A stretch of 9,103 nucleotides of DNA from the NCBI GenBank assembly GCA_025924275.1, contig JAICEH010000075.1:1-9103 (forward strand), given 5' to 3'. A model generated the notes under the pieces. The model was not told where the DNA came from, ran no database searches, and saw nothing but the letters and a program-made list of their open reading frames with translations. Of this stretch, positions 1-7,845 are shown piece by piece. The stretch is from Gemmatimonadales bacterium (GTDB lineage Bacteria; Gemmatimonadota; Gemmatimonadetes; Gemmatimonadales; GWC2-71-9). Position numbers and translations under genes: made by a program. Every line of letters starts with the position of its first letter. Within the stretch, counting starts at the first letter, position 1.

Positions 1-582
1 GCCATCACCAGCGCCCTGCCCGGTGAGGGGAAGTCGTTCACCGCCATGCACCTCGCCGAGAGCCTTGCCCGGCAGGGCCTGCGAGGGGCCCTGGTGGATG
101 CGGACCTCCGGCGCGGGAGGCTGCACGAGGCGTTCAGCCTCCCCGCCTCCCCCGGACTGTCGGAGTCCCTCGCGGGACTGGCCGATCCCGAGACGGCGCT
201 CCGCCCTGCGGGAGACGCGGGCGGCACCCCCATCGTCGTGCTGCCGCGGGGCCAGATCCCGCCGAACCCGGCCGAACTGCACGCCGACGGCCGGCTTCGC
301 CGGATCGCCGAGCGGTTCGCACCGGCAGTGGACCTGGTCCTGGTGGACTGCCCGCCCCTCCTGCCGGTGACCGACGCCGCCCTCATCGGCTCGCAGGTGG
401 ACGGGGTCCTGCTGGTGATCCGCGCGGGCGTCACCGACACGGGCGCGGTCCGCGAGGCGCTGCTGCGGCTCCGGGCCGTCCGGGCGCCGCTGCTGGGGGT
501 GGTGCTGAACGAGACCGACCTGGCCGACGCCAGTTACTATGGCGGCTACAAGGAATATGTGGCGCTGCCCGGGCGCCGCTGA
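1..582 (+). CDS. Bacterial tyrosine kinase, C-terminal part (CpsD/CapB/Wzc type), 5' end outside window
   Basis: This is a P-loop ATPase domain of the BY-kinase family, which autophosphorylates on C-terminal tyrosines and works with a Wzz-type copolymerase to control polysaccharide polymerisation and export at the inner membrane. The reading frame is open from base 1, so the start is missing; 193 residues are visible. Counting from base 1, Walker A is SALPGEGKS (residues 4-12), Walker A' is LVDADLRR (31-38, with D33 and D35), and Walker B is LVLVDCPP (112-119). A PxPAEL-type segment (IPPNPAEL) lies between them, as in the family. The tail carries a tyrosine cluster, YYGGYKEY (179-186), the expected autophosphorylation site. 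The flippase gene follows after 5 bases. The window cannot show whether this is a stand-alone CpsD-type kinase or the end of a fused Wzc-type protein. The family assignment is firm. Confidence 0.93.
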   Translation, partial: AITSALPGEGKSFTAMHLAESLARQGLRGALVDADLRRGRLHEAFSLPASPGLSESLAGLADPETALRPAGDAGGTPIVVLPRGQIPPNPAELHADGRLRRIAERFAPAVDLVLVDCPPLLPVTDAALIGSQVDGVLLVIRAGVTDTGAVREALLRLRAVRAPLLGVVLNETDLADASYYGGYKEYVALPGRR

Positions 583-587
583 GATCC

Positions 588-1835
588 ATGGCGGTCCCGC
601 CGGAAGGCATCATCGACCGGCCCGGGCACCACGGCTGGAGCCTCGCAGGGGCCGCCGGTGCCCTGGTGCTCCAGTGGCTCCTGCTCCTCCTCGTGGCCCG
701 CCTGACCGGGCCGGTCGGCGCCGGCCGGTTTGCGCTCGCGCTCGCGGTGACCGGCCCGGTCATCCTCCTGGCGGGCCTGGGCCTGCGCCACGCGCAGATG
801 GCGGATCCTGCCGTGGACCGGCGGCTTCCCACCTACCTCACCCTCCGGGCCGTCGCACTGGTGGCCGCCGTCGGCGCCATCGTGCTCGTCGCCGCGCTCG
901 GCCCCTTCGACCCGGCGACATCGGGAGCGATCCTGCTGGTCGGCCTGGCCAAGGCTGCGGAGTCGGCAGGCGAAGTCACCCACGGCTTCCTCCAGCGCCG
1001 CGGCCGGTTCGACCTCGTCGCCCTGTCGCTCCTTGGCCGCGGCGTGCTGGGCCTGGTGGGAATGGCCATCGGCATGGCGTGGGAGGGTCTGGCGGGTGGA
1101 CTCCTCGGCCTCTGCCTCGCCTGGGTGGCCAGCACCCTGGTGATCGACCGCGGCAACTTCCGCCTCGAGGCGGCCGGCCTTGCGCTCCCCGGGCCCGCCG
1201 CGCGACGGGAGCTGCGGGACCTGCTCGAGGCCACCGTCCCGCTGGGCGTCGTGGCCCTGCTCTGGGCCACCGCGCTCAACCTCCCCAGGTACTTCCTCGA
1301 GGGCTGGCACGGGCCCGCGGCCCTGGGTCGATTTGCGGTGGCCGCATCCCTGATCGTGCCCGCCGGCGCGGTCGCGAACGCGGTCGGGCAGAGCGGAGGC
1401 CGGGTGCTGGCCCTGCGCCTCGCGGCGGGCGATCGAGGCGCATCGCGAGCGCGCTGGTGGTGGTCGGGCGGGGTGGGGATCGCGATCGGTGCCGTGGTGC
1501 TTGGCGCCGGGTGGGTGCTGGGGCCCTGGGTGCTGCGCCAGGCATTCGGGGCCCCGTTCGCGCTCACGGGCGGTGAACTGGCGCCGTTCCTCCTTGCCGG
1601 CGCCGCAGGCGCAGCGGCCACCCTGTTCGACTACCTGATCCTGGCCGCCGGGCGATTCCGCCTGCAGCTCGGGCTCGGGGTCCTGGTCTGGCTCACGACG
1701 GCTGCGGTCTCCGCCGCCTGGGTTCCCCATCGAGGGGTGGAAGGCGCCGCCCAGGCGCTGGCGCTCGCCGCCCTCGTGCACCTGCTCCTGGCTGGCGGAG
1801 CGGCGTGGCGCATCGGGTCGGGGGGGACGTCGTGA
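588..1835 (+). CDS. Wzx-like oligosaccharide flippase (polysaccharide transporter, MOP superfamily)
   Basis: This is an integral membrane protein of 415 residues, within the usual 400-500 of Wzx flippases, which move undecaprenyl-linked repeat units from the cytoplasmic to the periplasmic face of the inner membrane. It is hydrophobic almost throughout, with about 12 likely membrane segments in two halves. The first two are near residues 18-38 and 46-65, and the last near 386-406. Family-like features are the short GLGLRHAQMAD stretch after the second segment (63-73) and NLPRYFLEG in the middle of the protein (231-239). Sequence conservation in this family is low, so the call rests on topology plus neighbours. 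The ATG at 588 lies 5 bases after the kinase stop with only a weak GAG purine stretch upstream. The end overlaps the start of the polymerase gene by 4 bases (GTGA), implying translational coupling. The transported unit cannot be read from the sequence. Confidence 0.85.
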   Translation: MAVPPEGIIDRPGHHGWSLAGAAGALVLQWLLLLLVARLTGPVGAGRFALALAVTGPVILLAGLGLRHAQMADPAVDRRLPTYLTLRAVALVAAVGAIVLVAALGPFDPATSGAILLVGLAKAAESAGEVTHGFLQRRGRFDLVALSLLGRGVLGLVGMAIGMAWEGLAGGLLGLCLAWVASTLVIDRGNFRLEAAGLALPGPAARRELRDLLEATVPLGVVALLWATALNLPRYFLEGWHGPAALGRFAVAASLIVPAGAVANAVGQSGGRVLALRLAAGDRGASRARWWWSGGVGIAIGAVVLGAGWVLGPWVLRQAFGAPFALTGGELAPFLLAGAAGAAATLFDYLILAAGRFRLQLGLGVLVWLTTAAVSAAWVPHRGVEGAAQALALAALVHLLLAGGAAWRIGSGGTS

Positions 1836-3004
1836 TCGGCGGGCTCTGGCTCGCCTTCGTGGCCCTCCTGCCGGTGCAGTTCGCCACCGGGCTGGGAGTG
1901 CGGTTCGCCCCGTCGGACCTCCTGTCCATCGCCCTCGCGCTGCTCCTGGTCGCTGCCGGGGGCTGGCGCCTGCCGCGACGGATGGTCTCCGTCTGGATCC
2001 TCGCCATCCTGCTGCTCTTCGCCGCCGGCACGGTCCGGGCAGCGGTGGTCGAGGGCGCGCCCAGCCGGTACGTGGTCCTGCAGAAGGACGTCGGACTGCT
2101 GCTCCTGCTGCTGCAGTACGGCCTCGTGGGCGCGATCGTGCGGGACCGCGGGCGCGCGGAGGCGACCCTCCGCGCCTTCGTGGGGAGCGTCGCGCTCCTC
2201 AACGGATTGGCGCTGGCCGAGTTTGGAGCCTCGCGGGCCGGCTGGCTGGACCTGGCGTGGATGAACTACGGACGCGAGCGGCTGTCGGGCCTCCTGGTCG
2301 ATCCCAACGCCTACGGCGGGCTGCTCGCGACGGCACTGCCGTTCCTCATCGCCCCGGGCGAGGGGGAGCGACGCCTCTTCGGCCGGCGCATCGGCGTCCT
2401 GGCCCAGGTCTCCCTGCTGGCCGGCGTCGTCCTGACCTACTCGCGCTCCGCCTGGGTCGCCGTCGGCTTGATGCTGCTCTACGCCGCCTGGCGCCGGCCT
2501 GCCGCGGCGGCCCGCCTCGGCCTGGCGTCCGTCGGGGCGCTGCTCGCGCTCCTCGCCATCACCGGCCCGGAGTTCCTCGACGTCCTTCGCGAGATGGGTG
2601 GGCGCCGGGCGCAGGTGATCGCGCGAGTCGAGACGAGCTGGGCCGCCTGGAGCCAGTTTCTCGAGCATCCGGCCTTCGGCGTCGGCCTCGGCTGGTTCCG
2701 CGGCGGCCAGGACTACATCGTGCACAACACCGCCCTCTGGTTCCTCGCCGAGATGGGCGTCGTGGGCCTCCTCGGGTTCCTCGGGCTCATCGGATGGATG
2801 ATCCGCCGGGCAGTGCACATGCTCCGGCACGTCGCGCCGGAAGATCACGGCATCGCCCTCGGCCTCGCCGGCGGCTTCGTGGTGATGCTGGCGCTCTCGC
2901 TCGGGATCGAGGCGCTCTTCCAGCGGCATTGGTGGCTGCTCATGGGGATGCTGGCGGCGTGGCCCTATGGGTCGGACCGGCCCGCGGAGCCCCGCCCGGA
3001 ATGA
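1832..3004 (+). CDS. O-antigen polymerase/ligase family membrane protein (Wzy-like, Wzy_C domain)
   Basis: This 390-residue multi-pass membrane protein belongs to the O-antigen ligase/polymerase family. Here it probably acts as Wzy, polymerising repeat units on the periplasmic face. Family motifs are visible: VDPNAYGG (156-163), LTYSRSAW (201-208), and after the large periplasmic loop HPAFGVGLGWF (279-289) followed by HNTALWFLAEMGVVG (298-312), the typical HN...E.G signature. The start is set at GTG 1832 because it overlaps the flippase stop (GTGA) and has a run of seven G about 5 bases upstream. An in-frame GTG at 1805 would lie inside the flippase gene and add only a poorly hydrophobic nine residues. 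The stop overlaps the ATG of the GT2 gene by 4 bases. A lipid A O-antigen ligase role is possible for this family, but a flippase and glycosyltransferases beside it favour polymerase. Confidence 0.88.
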   Translation: MIGGLWLAFVALLPVQFATGLGVRFAPSDLLSIALALLLVAAGGWRLPRRMVSVWILAILLLFAAGTVRAAVVEGAPSRYVVLQKDVGLLLLLLQYGLVGAIVRDRGRAEATLRAFVGSVALLNGLALAEFGASRAGWLDLAWMNYGRERLSGLLVDPNAYGGLLATALPFLIAPGEGERRLFGRRIGVLAQVSLLAGVVLTYSRSAWVAVGLMLLYAAWRRPAAAARLGLASVGALLALLAITGPEFLDVLREMGGRRAQVIARVETSWAAWSQFLEHPAFGVGLGWFRGGQDYIVHNTALWFLAEMGVVGLLGFLGLIGWMIRRAVHMLRHVAPEDHGIALGLAGGFVVMLALSLGIEALFQRHWWLLMGMLAAWPYGSDRPAEPRPE

Positions 3005-3885
3005 CGCCCCGCGTCACCGTCGGGCTCCCCTTCGCCGACAACCGCGAGACACTCGGCCTCGCCATTCGATCGGTCCTCGCCCAGACCGAGCGGGACTGGG
3101 AGCTCCTCCTGGTGGACGACGGCTCCACCGACGGCAGCCGCGCGCTGGCCGAGTCCGTCGACGATCCCCGCGTCCGGCTCCTGGGCGATGGGGAGCGGCG
3201 CGGACTCGCCGTCCGCCTCAACGAGATCGTCCAGGCCGCGCGGGCGCCGATCATCGCGCGGATGGATGCGGACGACCAGATGGCGCCGGGCCGACTGGCC
3301 AGGCAACTCGCCGTGCTCGAGGCGGAGCCGTCGCTCGACATCGTCGCCAGTGACCTGGTCGCGCTCGATGCGACCGGTCGCCCCACTGGGCGGCGAAAGC
3401 GGCGGCCACTGCCGGTGGACACGGCGGGGGTCCTCCGACACGGATACCTCTCCCACCCGACGGTCACCGGGCGGCGGACGTGGTTTCTGGCCAATCCCTA
3501 CGGCGAGCGCTGGAGGCGGGCGGAGGACTTCGAGCTGTGGTGTCGCACGGTGGGCCGGGTGCGGGTGTGCGAGCTGCCCGAGCCGCTCCTCTTCTACCGG
3601 GAGCCGGTCCCGGTGAACCTCGCCGCCTACCTGGAGACCTTTCGGGCCCGGCGCGCGATCACGATCAAGTACGGCCCCGCCGCCATCGGCTGGCTGCCCA
3701 CGGCGGGCCTCGTCGCGCGGACGTGGCTCCAACCGCTGGCCTACCGCCTGGCCCGCGCCTGCGGACTCGAACGCAGGCTGGTGGGTCGTCGCAACCGCCC
3801 CCTCGAGTCGGGCGAGCGTCTCGAGGCCGAAGCGGTCCTCCGGCAGATCGCCGCGACGCCGTGGCCGCTCCGGACGGGCGCGTGA
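3001..3885 (+). CDS. Glycosyltransferase family 2 (GT-A fold), polysaccharide repeat-unit assembly
   Basis: This is a 294-residue cytoplasmic sugar transferase that should add a sugar from a nucleotide donor to the growing lipid-linked repeat unit. The N-terminal GT-A domain starts at VTVGLPFADNRETL (5-18). It shows the nucleotide-binding LLLVDDGSTDGS (35-46), the metal-binding DxD within ARMDADDQM (86-94), and RAEDFELW (173-180), whose acidic pair is the usual place of the catalytic base. The last 80 residues are basic and may contact the membrane. The reading frame stays open far upstream, but ATG 3001 gives the family-typical N-terminus and overlaps the polymerase stop (ATGA). The stop overlaps the next gene's GTG (GTGA, 3882-3885). 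Donor and linkage cannot be inferred. The family call is firm. Confidence 0.93.
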   Translation: MTPRVTVGLPFADNRETLGLAIRSVLAQTERDWELLLVDDGSTDGSRALAESVDDPRVRLLGDGERRGLAVRLNEIVQAARAPIIARMDADDQMAPGRLARQLAVLEAEPSLDIVASDLVALDATGRPTGRRKRRPLPVDTAGVLRHGYLSHPTVTGRRTWFLANPYGERWRRAEDFELWCRTVGRVRVCELPEPLLFYREPVPVNLAAYLETFRARRAITIKYGPAAIGWLPTAGLVARTWLQPLAYRLARACGLERRLVGRRNRPLESGERLEAEAVLRQIAATPWPLRTGA

Positions 3886-5033
3886 CCGGCTCGTCCGGTG
3901 GCCGGATTCCGCGGCGCATCCTCTACGTCTTCAACAACGCCGCGTTCTTCGGCTCGCATCGGCTCGATGTGGCCCGCTGGTTCGCCGCGCAGGGCACCGA
4001 GGTGCACCTCGCCGCCCCCGCGCCCTTCCCGGTGGCGGTGGCGCGCGTGGCACAGTGCCACGACTGGGCGCTCGTGCGCGACCGCCAGTCGCTTTCCTCG
4101 GCAATTCGGGCGCTCCGGGGGCTGCGCGGCATCCTCGCCCGGGTCCGGCCCGACCTCGTCGAGTTCGCCACGATCCAGCCGGCCCTGCTCGGCGGGCTGG
4201 TCACCCTCCGCCGGCCCGACCTGGGGCGGGTGTACTGGATCACGGGCCTGGGCTTCGCCTTCTCCGGCCGTGGACCGCGTGCCGGCGCCTTCCGCGCCGT
4301 GGCGCGGGTGGGTTACCGGGTGGCGCTTCGGGGAGAGCGGACCCGCGCGATCTTCGAGAACTCCGGGGATCGGGACCGGTTCGTGCAGGCCGGCCTCATC
4401 CCGGTCGAGCGATCCGTCGTCATCCCGGGTGCCGGCGTGGACCTCGAGCGGTTTCACCCCAGCCCCGAACCCCCGGGCGAACCGGTGGTCGTACTGGCGG
4501 CACGCATGCTCCGGAGCAAGGGTGTGGAGGACTTCATCGCTGCGGCCGCCATCCTGCGCCGCAGGGGCCTGGCGGTGCGATGCCTCCTGGTCGGCGCCCC
4601 GGACCCTGGCAACCCCGAGTCTCTCTCCGGGAGTGCGATCCGTGCGGCCGCGGCGCCTGCGGGCGTGGAGTGGATGGGTCACCGGGACGACATGCCCGCG
4701 ATCCTCTCCGGGTCCCACATCGTCTGCCTTCCCTCGTGGTCGGAGGGCGCTCCCAAGGTGCTGCTGGAGGCCGCTGCCGCCGGACGCCCGGCGATCGGCA
4801 GTGACGTCCCGGGCATCCGCGCGGTGATCCGCCCGGAAGGGACCGGCATTCTCGTTCCCCTGCGGGACCCGGAGGCACTCGCAGACGCCATCGCGCGCCT
4901 CGCGGGCGATCCTGCACTGCGTCGGCGGATGGGCCGGGCCGCACGAACCCTCGCGGAGTCGGAGTTCGGGGTGGCAGCCATCGCCTCCAGGGTCGCGCGC
5001 GCGTACGCCGCTGCGCTCGGCCCAAGTGGTTGA
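3882..5033 (+). CDS. Glycosyltransferase family 4 (GT-B fold), PglA-like
   Basis: This is a 383-residue retaining glycosyltransferase, the usual length for the family. The N-terminus RRILYVFNNAAFFGSHRLDVARWF (from about residue 11) resembles the FFxSHR opening of PglA-type enzymes, which add an N-acetylhexosamine as the second sugar on undecaprenyl diphosphate-linked acceptors; that resemblance is from memory. The C-terminal Rossmann domain has VIPGAGVDLERF (180-191), the donor-phosphate contacts in AARMLRSKG (206-214, R208 and K213), and the EX7E motif SEGAPKVLLE (287-296, E288 and E296). GTG 3882 was chosen because it overlaps the GT2 stop (GTGA) and comes just before the conserved first strand; longer starts would run through the GT2 gene. 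Its place beside the initiating transferase fits a role as the enzyme for the second sugar. The exact donor is unknown. Confidence 0.92.
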   Translation: MTGSSGGRIPRRILYVFNNAAFFGSHRLDVARWFAAQGTEVHLAAPAPFPVAVARVAQCHDWALVRDRQSLSSAIRALRGLRGILARVRPDLVEFATIQPALLGGLVTLRRPDLGRVYWITGLGFAFSGRGPRAGAFRAVARVGYRVALRGERTRAIFENSGDRDRFVQAGLIPVERSVVIPGAGVDLERFHPSPEPPGEPVVVLAARMLRSKGVEDFIAAAAILRRRGLAVRCLLVGAPDPGNPESLSGSAIRAAAAPAGVEWMGHRDDMPAILSGSHIVCLPSWSEGAPKVLLEAAAAGRPAIGSDVPGIRAVIRPEGTGILVPLRDPEALADAIARLAGDPALRRRMGRAARTLAESEFGVAAIASRVARAYAAALGPSG

Positions 5034-5040
5034 TGTGCAC

Positions 5041-5056
5041 TGGCTTGAAGGATGCA
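5041..5056 (+). promoter_or_regulatory. Candidate sigma-54 (-24/-12) promoter for the WbpL-like gene
   Basis: The sequence TGGCTTGAAGGATGCA matches the sigma-54 consensus TGGCACG-N4-TTGCW at TGGC, at the G before the spacer, and at TGCA, with the required GG-N10-GC spacing (GG 5042-5043, GC 5054-5055). It lies in the only sizeable gap of an otherwise overlapping gene chain. Placing C5055 at -12 puts the transcript start near 5067, which is downstream of the first ATG (5052) of the next frame and upstream of GTG 5094. In such GC-rich DNA part of the match could be chance, and no matching activator site was found upstream. Confidence 0.42.
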
Positions 5057-5093
5057 GTATCTTGGGGTAGGTCCGGCAGGAACCTGGAGCCCC

Positions 5094-6299
5094 GTGGTTG
5101 CCCGCGCTCCCCATAACCGTTTCGGGATCATCGGCTTGAGTTCGACCGCGCTGCTCGTTCCCGGGCTGTGTCTGGGCTTGGGGCTACTCGCTGCGGATCG
5201 CCTGACCCGCCTCGTTCGGCGCGGGGCCTTGGCATTTCGCATCGTGGACGTCCCCAACGCGCGGAGCTCCCACTCCCGGCCCACCCCCCGCGGCGGTGGA
5301 CTCGCCGTCGTGGCGGTGGGCAGCCTCGTGACTCTCGGGGTTGCCGCGCTTGGCGCGATCCCGGGGACCACGGCGGTCGCCCTCCTCGGCGGCGGGCTGC
5401 TCGTTGCCATCGTCGGGATCCTGGACGACTGGCGCGGGCTCCGGTGGCGGTACCGGGTGGCCGCGCAGGTCCTGGCGGCAGCCTGGGCACTCCACTGGCT
5501 CGGGGGGTTCCCGACCCTCGAGCTCGGCTTGGCGCGGCTGGAGCTGGGCAGCCTGGGGCCTGCCATCGCCCTGCTGGGAATCGTCTGGGGCCCCAACTTC
5601 TTCAACTTCATGGACGGTATCGACGGCATCGCCGCCAGCGAGGCCCTCGCGGTCGGTGCGGTCGGCGGCGGCCTCCTGCTGGCGGGTGGCCAGCCGGGCC
5701 TCGCGGCCATCGCGTTCGGGGTCGCCGGTGCCGCGGGCGGGTTCCTGCGCCACAACTGGATGCCGGCGCGCATCTTCCTCGGCGATGTCGGCAGCACCTG
5801 GATCGGCTTCACGCTCTGTGCGCTGGCCGTCGCCTCGGCCAACGCCGGCGCGGTCCCGATGATCGTCTGGGGGATCCTGCTGGGCGTGTTCGTCTTCGAC
5901 GGCACGGTGACCCTGGCACGTCGGGTCTGGGGCGGTCATCCGATTCACGCGCCGCATCGGCAGCACGCCTTCTGTCGCGCGGCGCGCTGGGGCTGGTCGC
6001 ACGCCCGGGTCACCCGCGCGGTGGTGCTGCTCGACCTGGTCCTCTCGGCGATCGCGATCGCCGCGTGGAGCCAGCCGGCCCTCCTGCTCCCGGGCGCCGC
6101 CATCGGAGTAGCGATCCTCGCGGGCGCCTACCGGTGGGTCGAGGCCCGCCTCCCCATGGAGGAGGAGTGGGAGGCTGGCGCCGGCCCGCGCCTCGTGCTC
6201 GAGCGGATGCCGCGGCCGAACGGGCGGCTGGCGGCTCCGGAGGTCGAGCCGGTGCCGGCACCGATCCGCATCCCGCAAGGCCGGCGCCTCGCCGGATAG
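5094..6299 (+). CDS. Polyprenyl-phosphate sugar-1-phosphate transferase (WbpL/WecA-like, MraY family)
   Basis: This multi-pass inner-membrane enzyme should start repeat-unit synthesis by transferring a (N-acetyl)hexosamine-1-phosphate from a UDP-sugar to undecaprenyl phosphate. Numbered from the first ATG (5052, 415 residues), it shows VDVPNARSSHSRPTPRGGG (65-83), GILDDWRG (122-129, the metal/substrate DD), NFFNFMDGIDGIA (182-194), IFLGDVGSTW (241-250) and HPIHAPHRQH (296-305), all signature elements of the WbpL/WecA branch. The start at GTG 5094 is preferred: the 5052-5093 codons are unusually A/T-ending, the ATG has its AAGG directly adjacent with no spacer, and a possible promoter overlaps it. 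GGAG (5086-5089) and AGGA (5079-5082) precede the GTG. TTG 5136, just before the first membrane segment, is also possible. After the last membrane helix there is an extra tail of about 50 residues, acidic then proline-rich. Confidence 0.9.
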   Translation: MVARAPHNRFGIIGLSSTALLVPGLCLGLGLLAADRLTRLVRRGALAFRIVDVPNARSSHSRPTPRGGGLAVVAVGSLVTLGVAALGAIPGTTAVALLGGGLLVAIVGILDDWRGLRWRYRVAAQVLAAAWALHWLGGFPTLELGLARLELGSLGPAIALLGIVWGPNFFNFMDGIDGIAASEALAVGAVGGGLLLAGGQPGLAAIAFGVAGAAGGFLRHNWMPARIFLGDVGSTWIGFTLCALAVASANAGAVPMIVWGILLGVFVFDGTVTLARRVWGGHPIHAPHRQHAFCRAARWGWSHARVTRAVVLLDLVLSAIAIAAWSQPALLLPGAAIGVAILAGAYRWVEARLPMEEEWEAGAGPRLVLERMPRPNGRLAAPEVEPVPAPIRIPQGRRLAG

Positions 6300-6321
6300 A
6301 CCGGCCCGCCACCTTCGCCGG

Positions 6322-7827
6322 ATGCCCACTCCCCGCCCGATCCCCCCCGCCGAGGTCCGCCGCCGGCTCCCGCCGCGGCACCGCGCGGCGTGGCTCTGGG
6401 CGGCACTGCGGGACCGCCTTCCGCACCTCCCCACGACGCCTGGCCCGGTAACCCGGAGCCGCCGGCAGGCCGACCTGACCCGGGCGCTCCGGAAGCTCGG
6501 CCTCCGCGAGACCGACCCGAGGATCGCTGCCCTCGTCGGCGCCGATCCCGGTGCACCCGAGCCGGACGCCCCGCCCGACGTGCGTCTCCTCGCCGCCCTC
6601 GTCGGCCAGGACGAGGCCCGCGCCGAGCTGTGGCTCCGGCGTGCGTATGCCGACCTCCGCGCCCTCGCCCCACGGCTCGAGCCGCACCCGCGGGACCGGA
6701 CCTACCTGGACGGCCTCCACGCGCTCGCCCTCGGCGGGCTGCTCTTCGATGATCCTGCCGCCCTCGCCTGGCGCAAGGCCGCCCTCCCGCGCTACTGGGA
6801 CGAGTTGCAGCACCAGGTCCTCGACGACGGCACGCTGCGGGAGCGCTCCCCGGGCCTGCTCGGGCCGGCGCTGCGCGACGCACTGCTGGCTCACGCCCTC
6901 TGGCGCGCTGCCGGCTTCGTGGCGCCCAACGACGTGCACCGCCGCCTCCGCCGGATGGCCCGCGCCTTTGGCCGGCTGTCGCGGCCCGGCATCGGCACCC
7001 ATCGCTTCGGGGACGCCGCACCCCTCGACGCCCAGGCGAGTGCCGGCATCCTCGAACTGGCCCGCAACGCGCTGGGCGAGGAGGTGCTCCCTCCCGCCGG
7101 ACCCTGGGCGCTCCCGGCCGGGGGCTACTACGGATTCTCGACGGCCGGGGGCGACGTCCGCCTGGCCGTGACGACCGGACGGATGGACCTCGCCGATCTC
7201 CCGGCCGGCGAGCACGCGGATGCCCTCTCCTTCGAGCTCGACCTCGGCGGCAAGCCGCTGATCGTGGACGCCGGGAGTGCCGGGGCGGCGGAGGTGGGCC
7301 CAGCGCTCCGGGCCTGGGCCCGGGGCAGCTGGGCGCACAATACGGTGGTGGTGGACGGGGCGGACCAGATGCGGATCCTGGCGGGGGGCTGGACCGCGGA
7401 TGCCGCCGAGGTCACCGATGTGGACGCGCGTCCCGGGGAGCGGTCCTTCGAGCTCACGGCCTCGGTGCACCACGCGGGCGGGCCGGTGCACCGCCGCCGG
7501 GTCGCCTGCGGCCCGGATGGCCTCGAGGTGCGCGATCGCGTGGAAGGCGCCGCCGGTCGCCGCGTGGCGACGCTGGTGCACTTCGCGCCCGAGGTGCGGC
7601 TGCAGTCCGTCGCTCGCGCGCTCGAGGCGCGGATCGGCGGGGTCGTCCTGGAGCTCAGCCCGGTGGGTGCCACCCGCCTGGACGTGGTGATCGCCGAGCG
7701 GCGCCGTCCCTGCCAGGGCTGGGTGCTCGATCCGGCGAGGGGCGCCACGCCCGCGCCCGTGGTGATCGTCGAGCAGGCCGATTACGACGGCCGCGAGATC
7801 GGCTACACGCTCCGCTGGAATTCCTGA
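6322..7827 (+). CDS. Heparinase II/III family protein, probable degenerate polysaccharide lyase
   Basis: This 501-residue protein is similar to heparinase II/III-type lyases often found in exopolysaccharide loci, and it is shorter than many members. A helical N-terminal domain is recognisable from QVLDDGTLRERSP (165-177), corresponding to the family's QILPDGGHxERSPMYH. The C-terminal beta-sandwich has GEHADALSFELDLGGKPLIVDAG (from 296) and RGSWAHNTVVVDG (334-346), with H298 and H339/N340. Aligned by eye, the family NH pair is replaced by R126-T127, and the YH after ERSP by leucines (178-180 is GLL), so lyase activity is doubtful. No signal peptide is visible, so it may be cytoplasmic or exported in another way. 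It starts 22 bases after the transferase stop with no clear ribosome site. It might bind or trim the locus polysaccharide, which is inference. Confidence 0.82.
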   Translation: MPTPRPIPPAEVRRRLPPRHRAAWLWAALRDRLPHLPTTPGPVTRSRRQADLTRALRKLGLRETDPRIAALVGADPGAPEPDAPPDVRLLAALVGQDEARAELWLRRAYADLRALAPRLEPHPRDRTYLDGLHALALGGLLFDDPAALAWRKAALPRYWDELQHQVLDDGTLRERSPGLLGPALRDALLAHALWRAAGFVAPNDVHRRLRRMARAFGRLSRPGIGTHRFGDAAPLDAQASAGILELARNALGEEVLPPAGPWALPAGGYYGFSTAGGDVRLAVTTGRMDLADLPAGEHADALSFELDLGGKPLIVDAGSAGAAEVGPALRAWARGSWAHNTVVVDGADQMRILAGGWTADAAEVTDVDARPGERSFELTASVHHAGGPVHRRRVACGPDGLEVRDRVEGAAGRRVATLVHFAPEVRLQSVARALEARIGGVVLELSPVGATRLDVVIAERRRPCQGWVLDPARGATPAPVVIVEQADYDGREIGYTLRWNS

Positions 7828-7845
7828 GCACCGCCCGGACGCCGA

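Noticed and set aside
2046..2060. GGGCGCGCCC palindrome inside the polymerase gene, similar to the core of the upstream dyad
   Set aside because: It is in coding DNA and of a type expected by chance in such GC-rich sequence. It also cautions that the core alone is not specific.
546..2929. Long minus-strand frames (546-1781 and 1631-2929) opposite the flippase and polymerase
   Set aside because: The products are hydrophilic, E/Q/G/R-rich mirror images of membrane-protein genes with no domain or plausible start context.
2257..3000. N-terminal extension of the GT2 gene back to an ATG at 2257
   Set aside because: It would read through the polymerase gene in another frame and encode an R/P/G-rich string. 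The conserved GT2 N-terminus begins at ATG 3001.
3480..3881. N-terminal extension of the GT4 gene back to an ATG at 3480
   Set aside because: It overlaps the GT2 coding sequence in another frame and lacks any family similarity. GTG 3882 with a 4-base overlap fits the pattern of the preceding junctions.
5030..5063. Possible sigma-70 promoter TTGATG (5030-5035) with TATCTT (5058-5063)
   Set aside because: The spacer would be 22 bases, too long for a standard -35/-10 pair.
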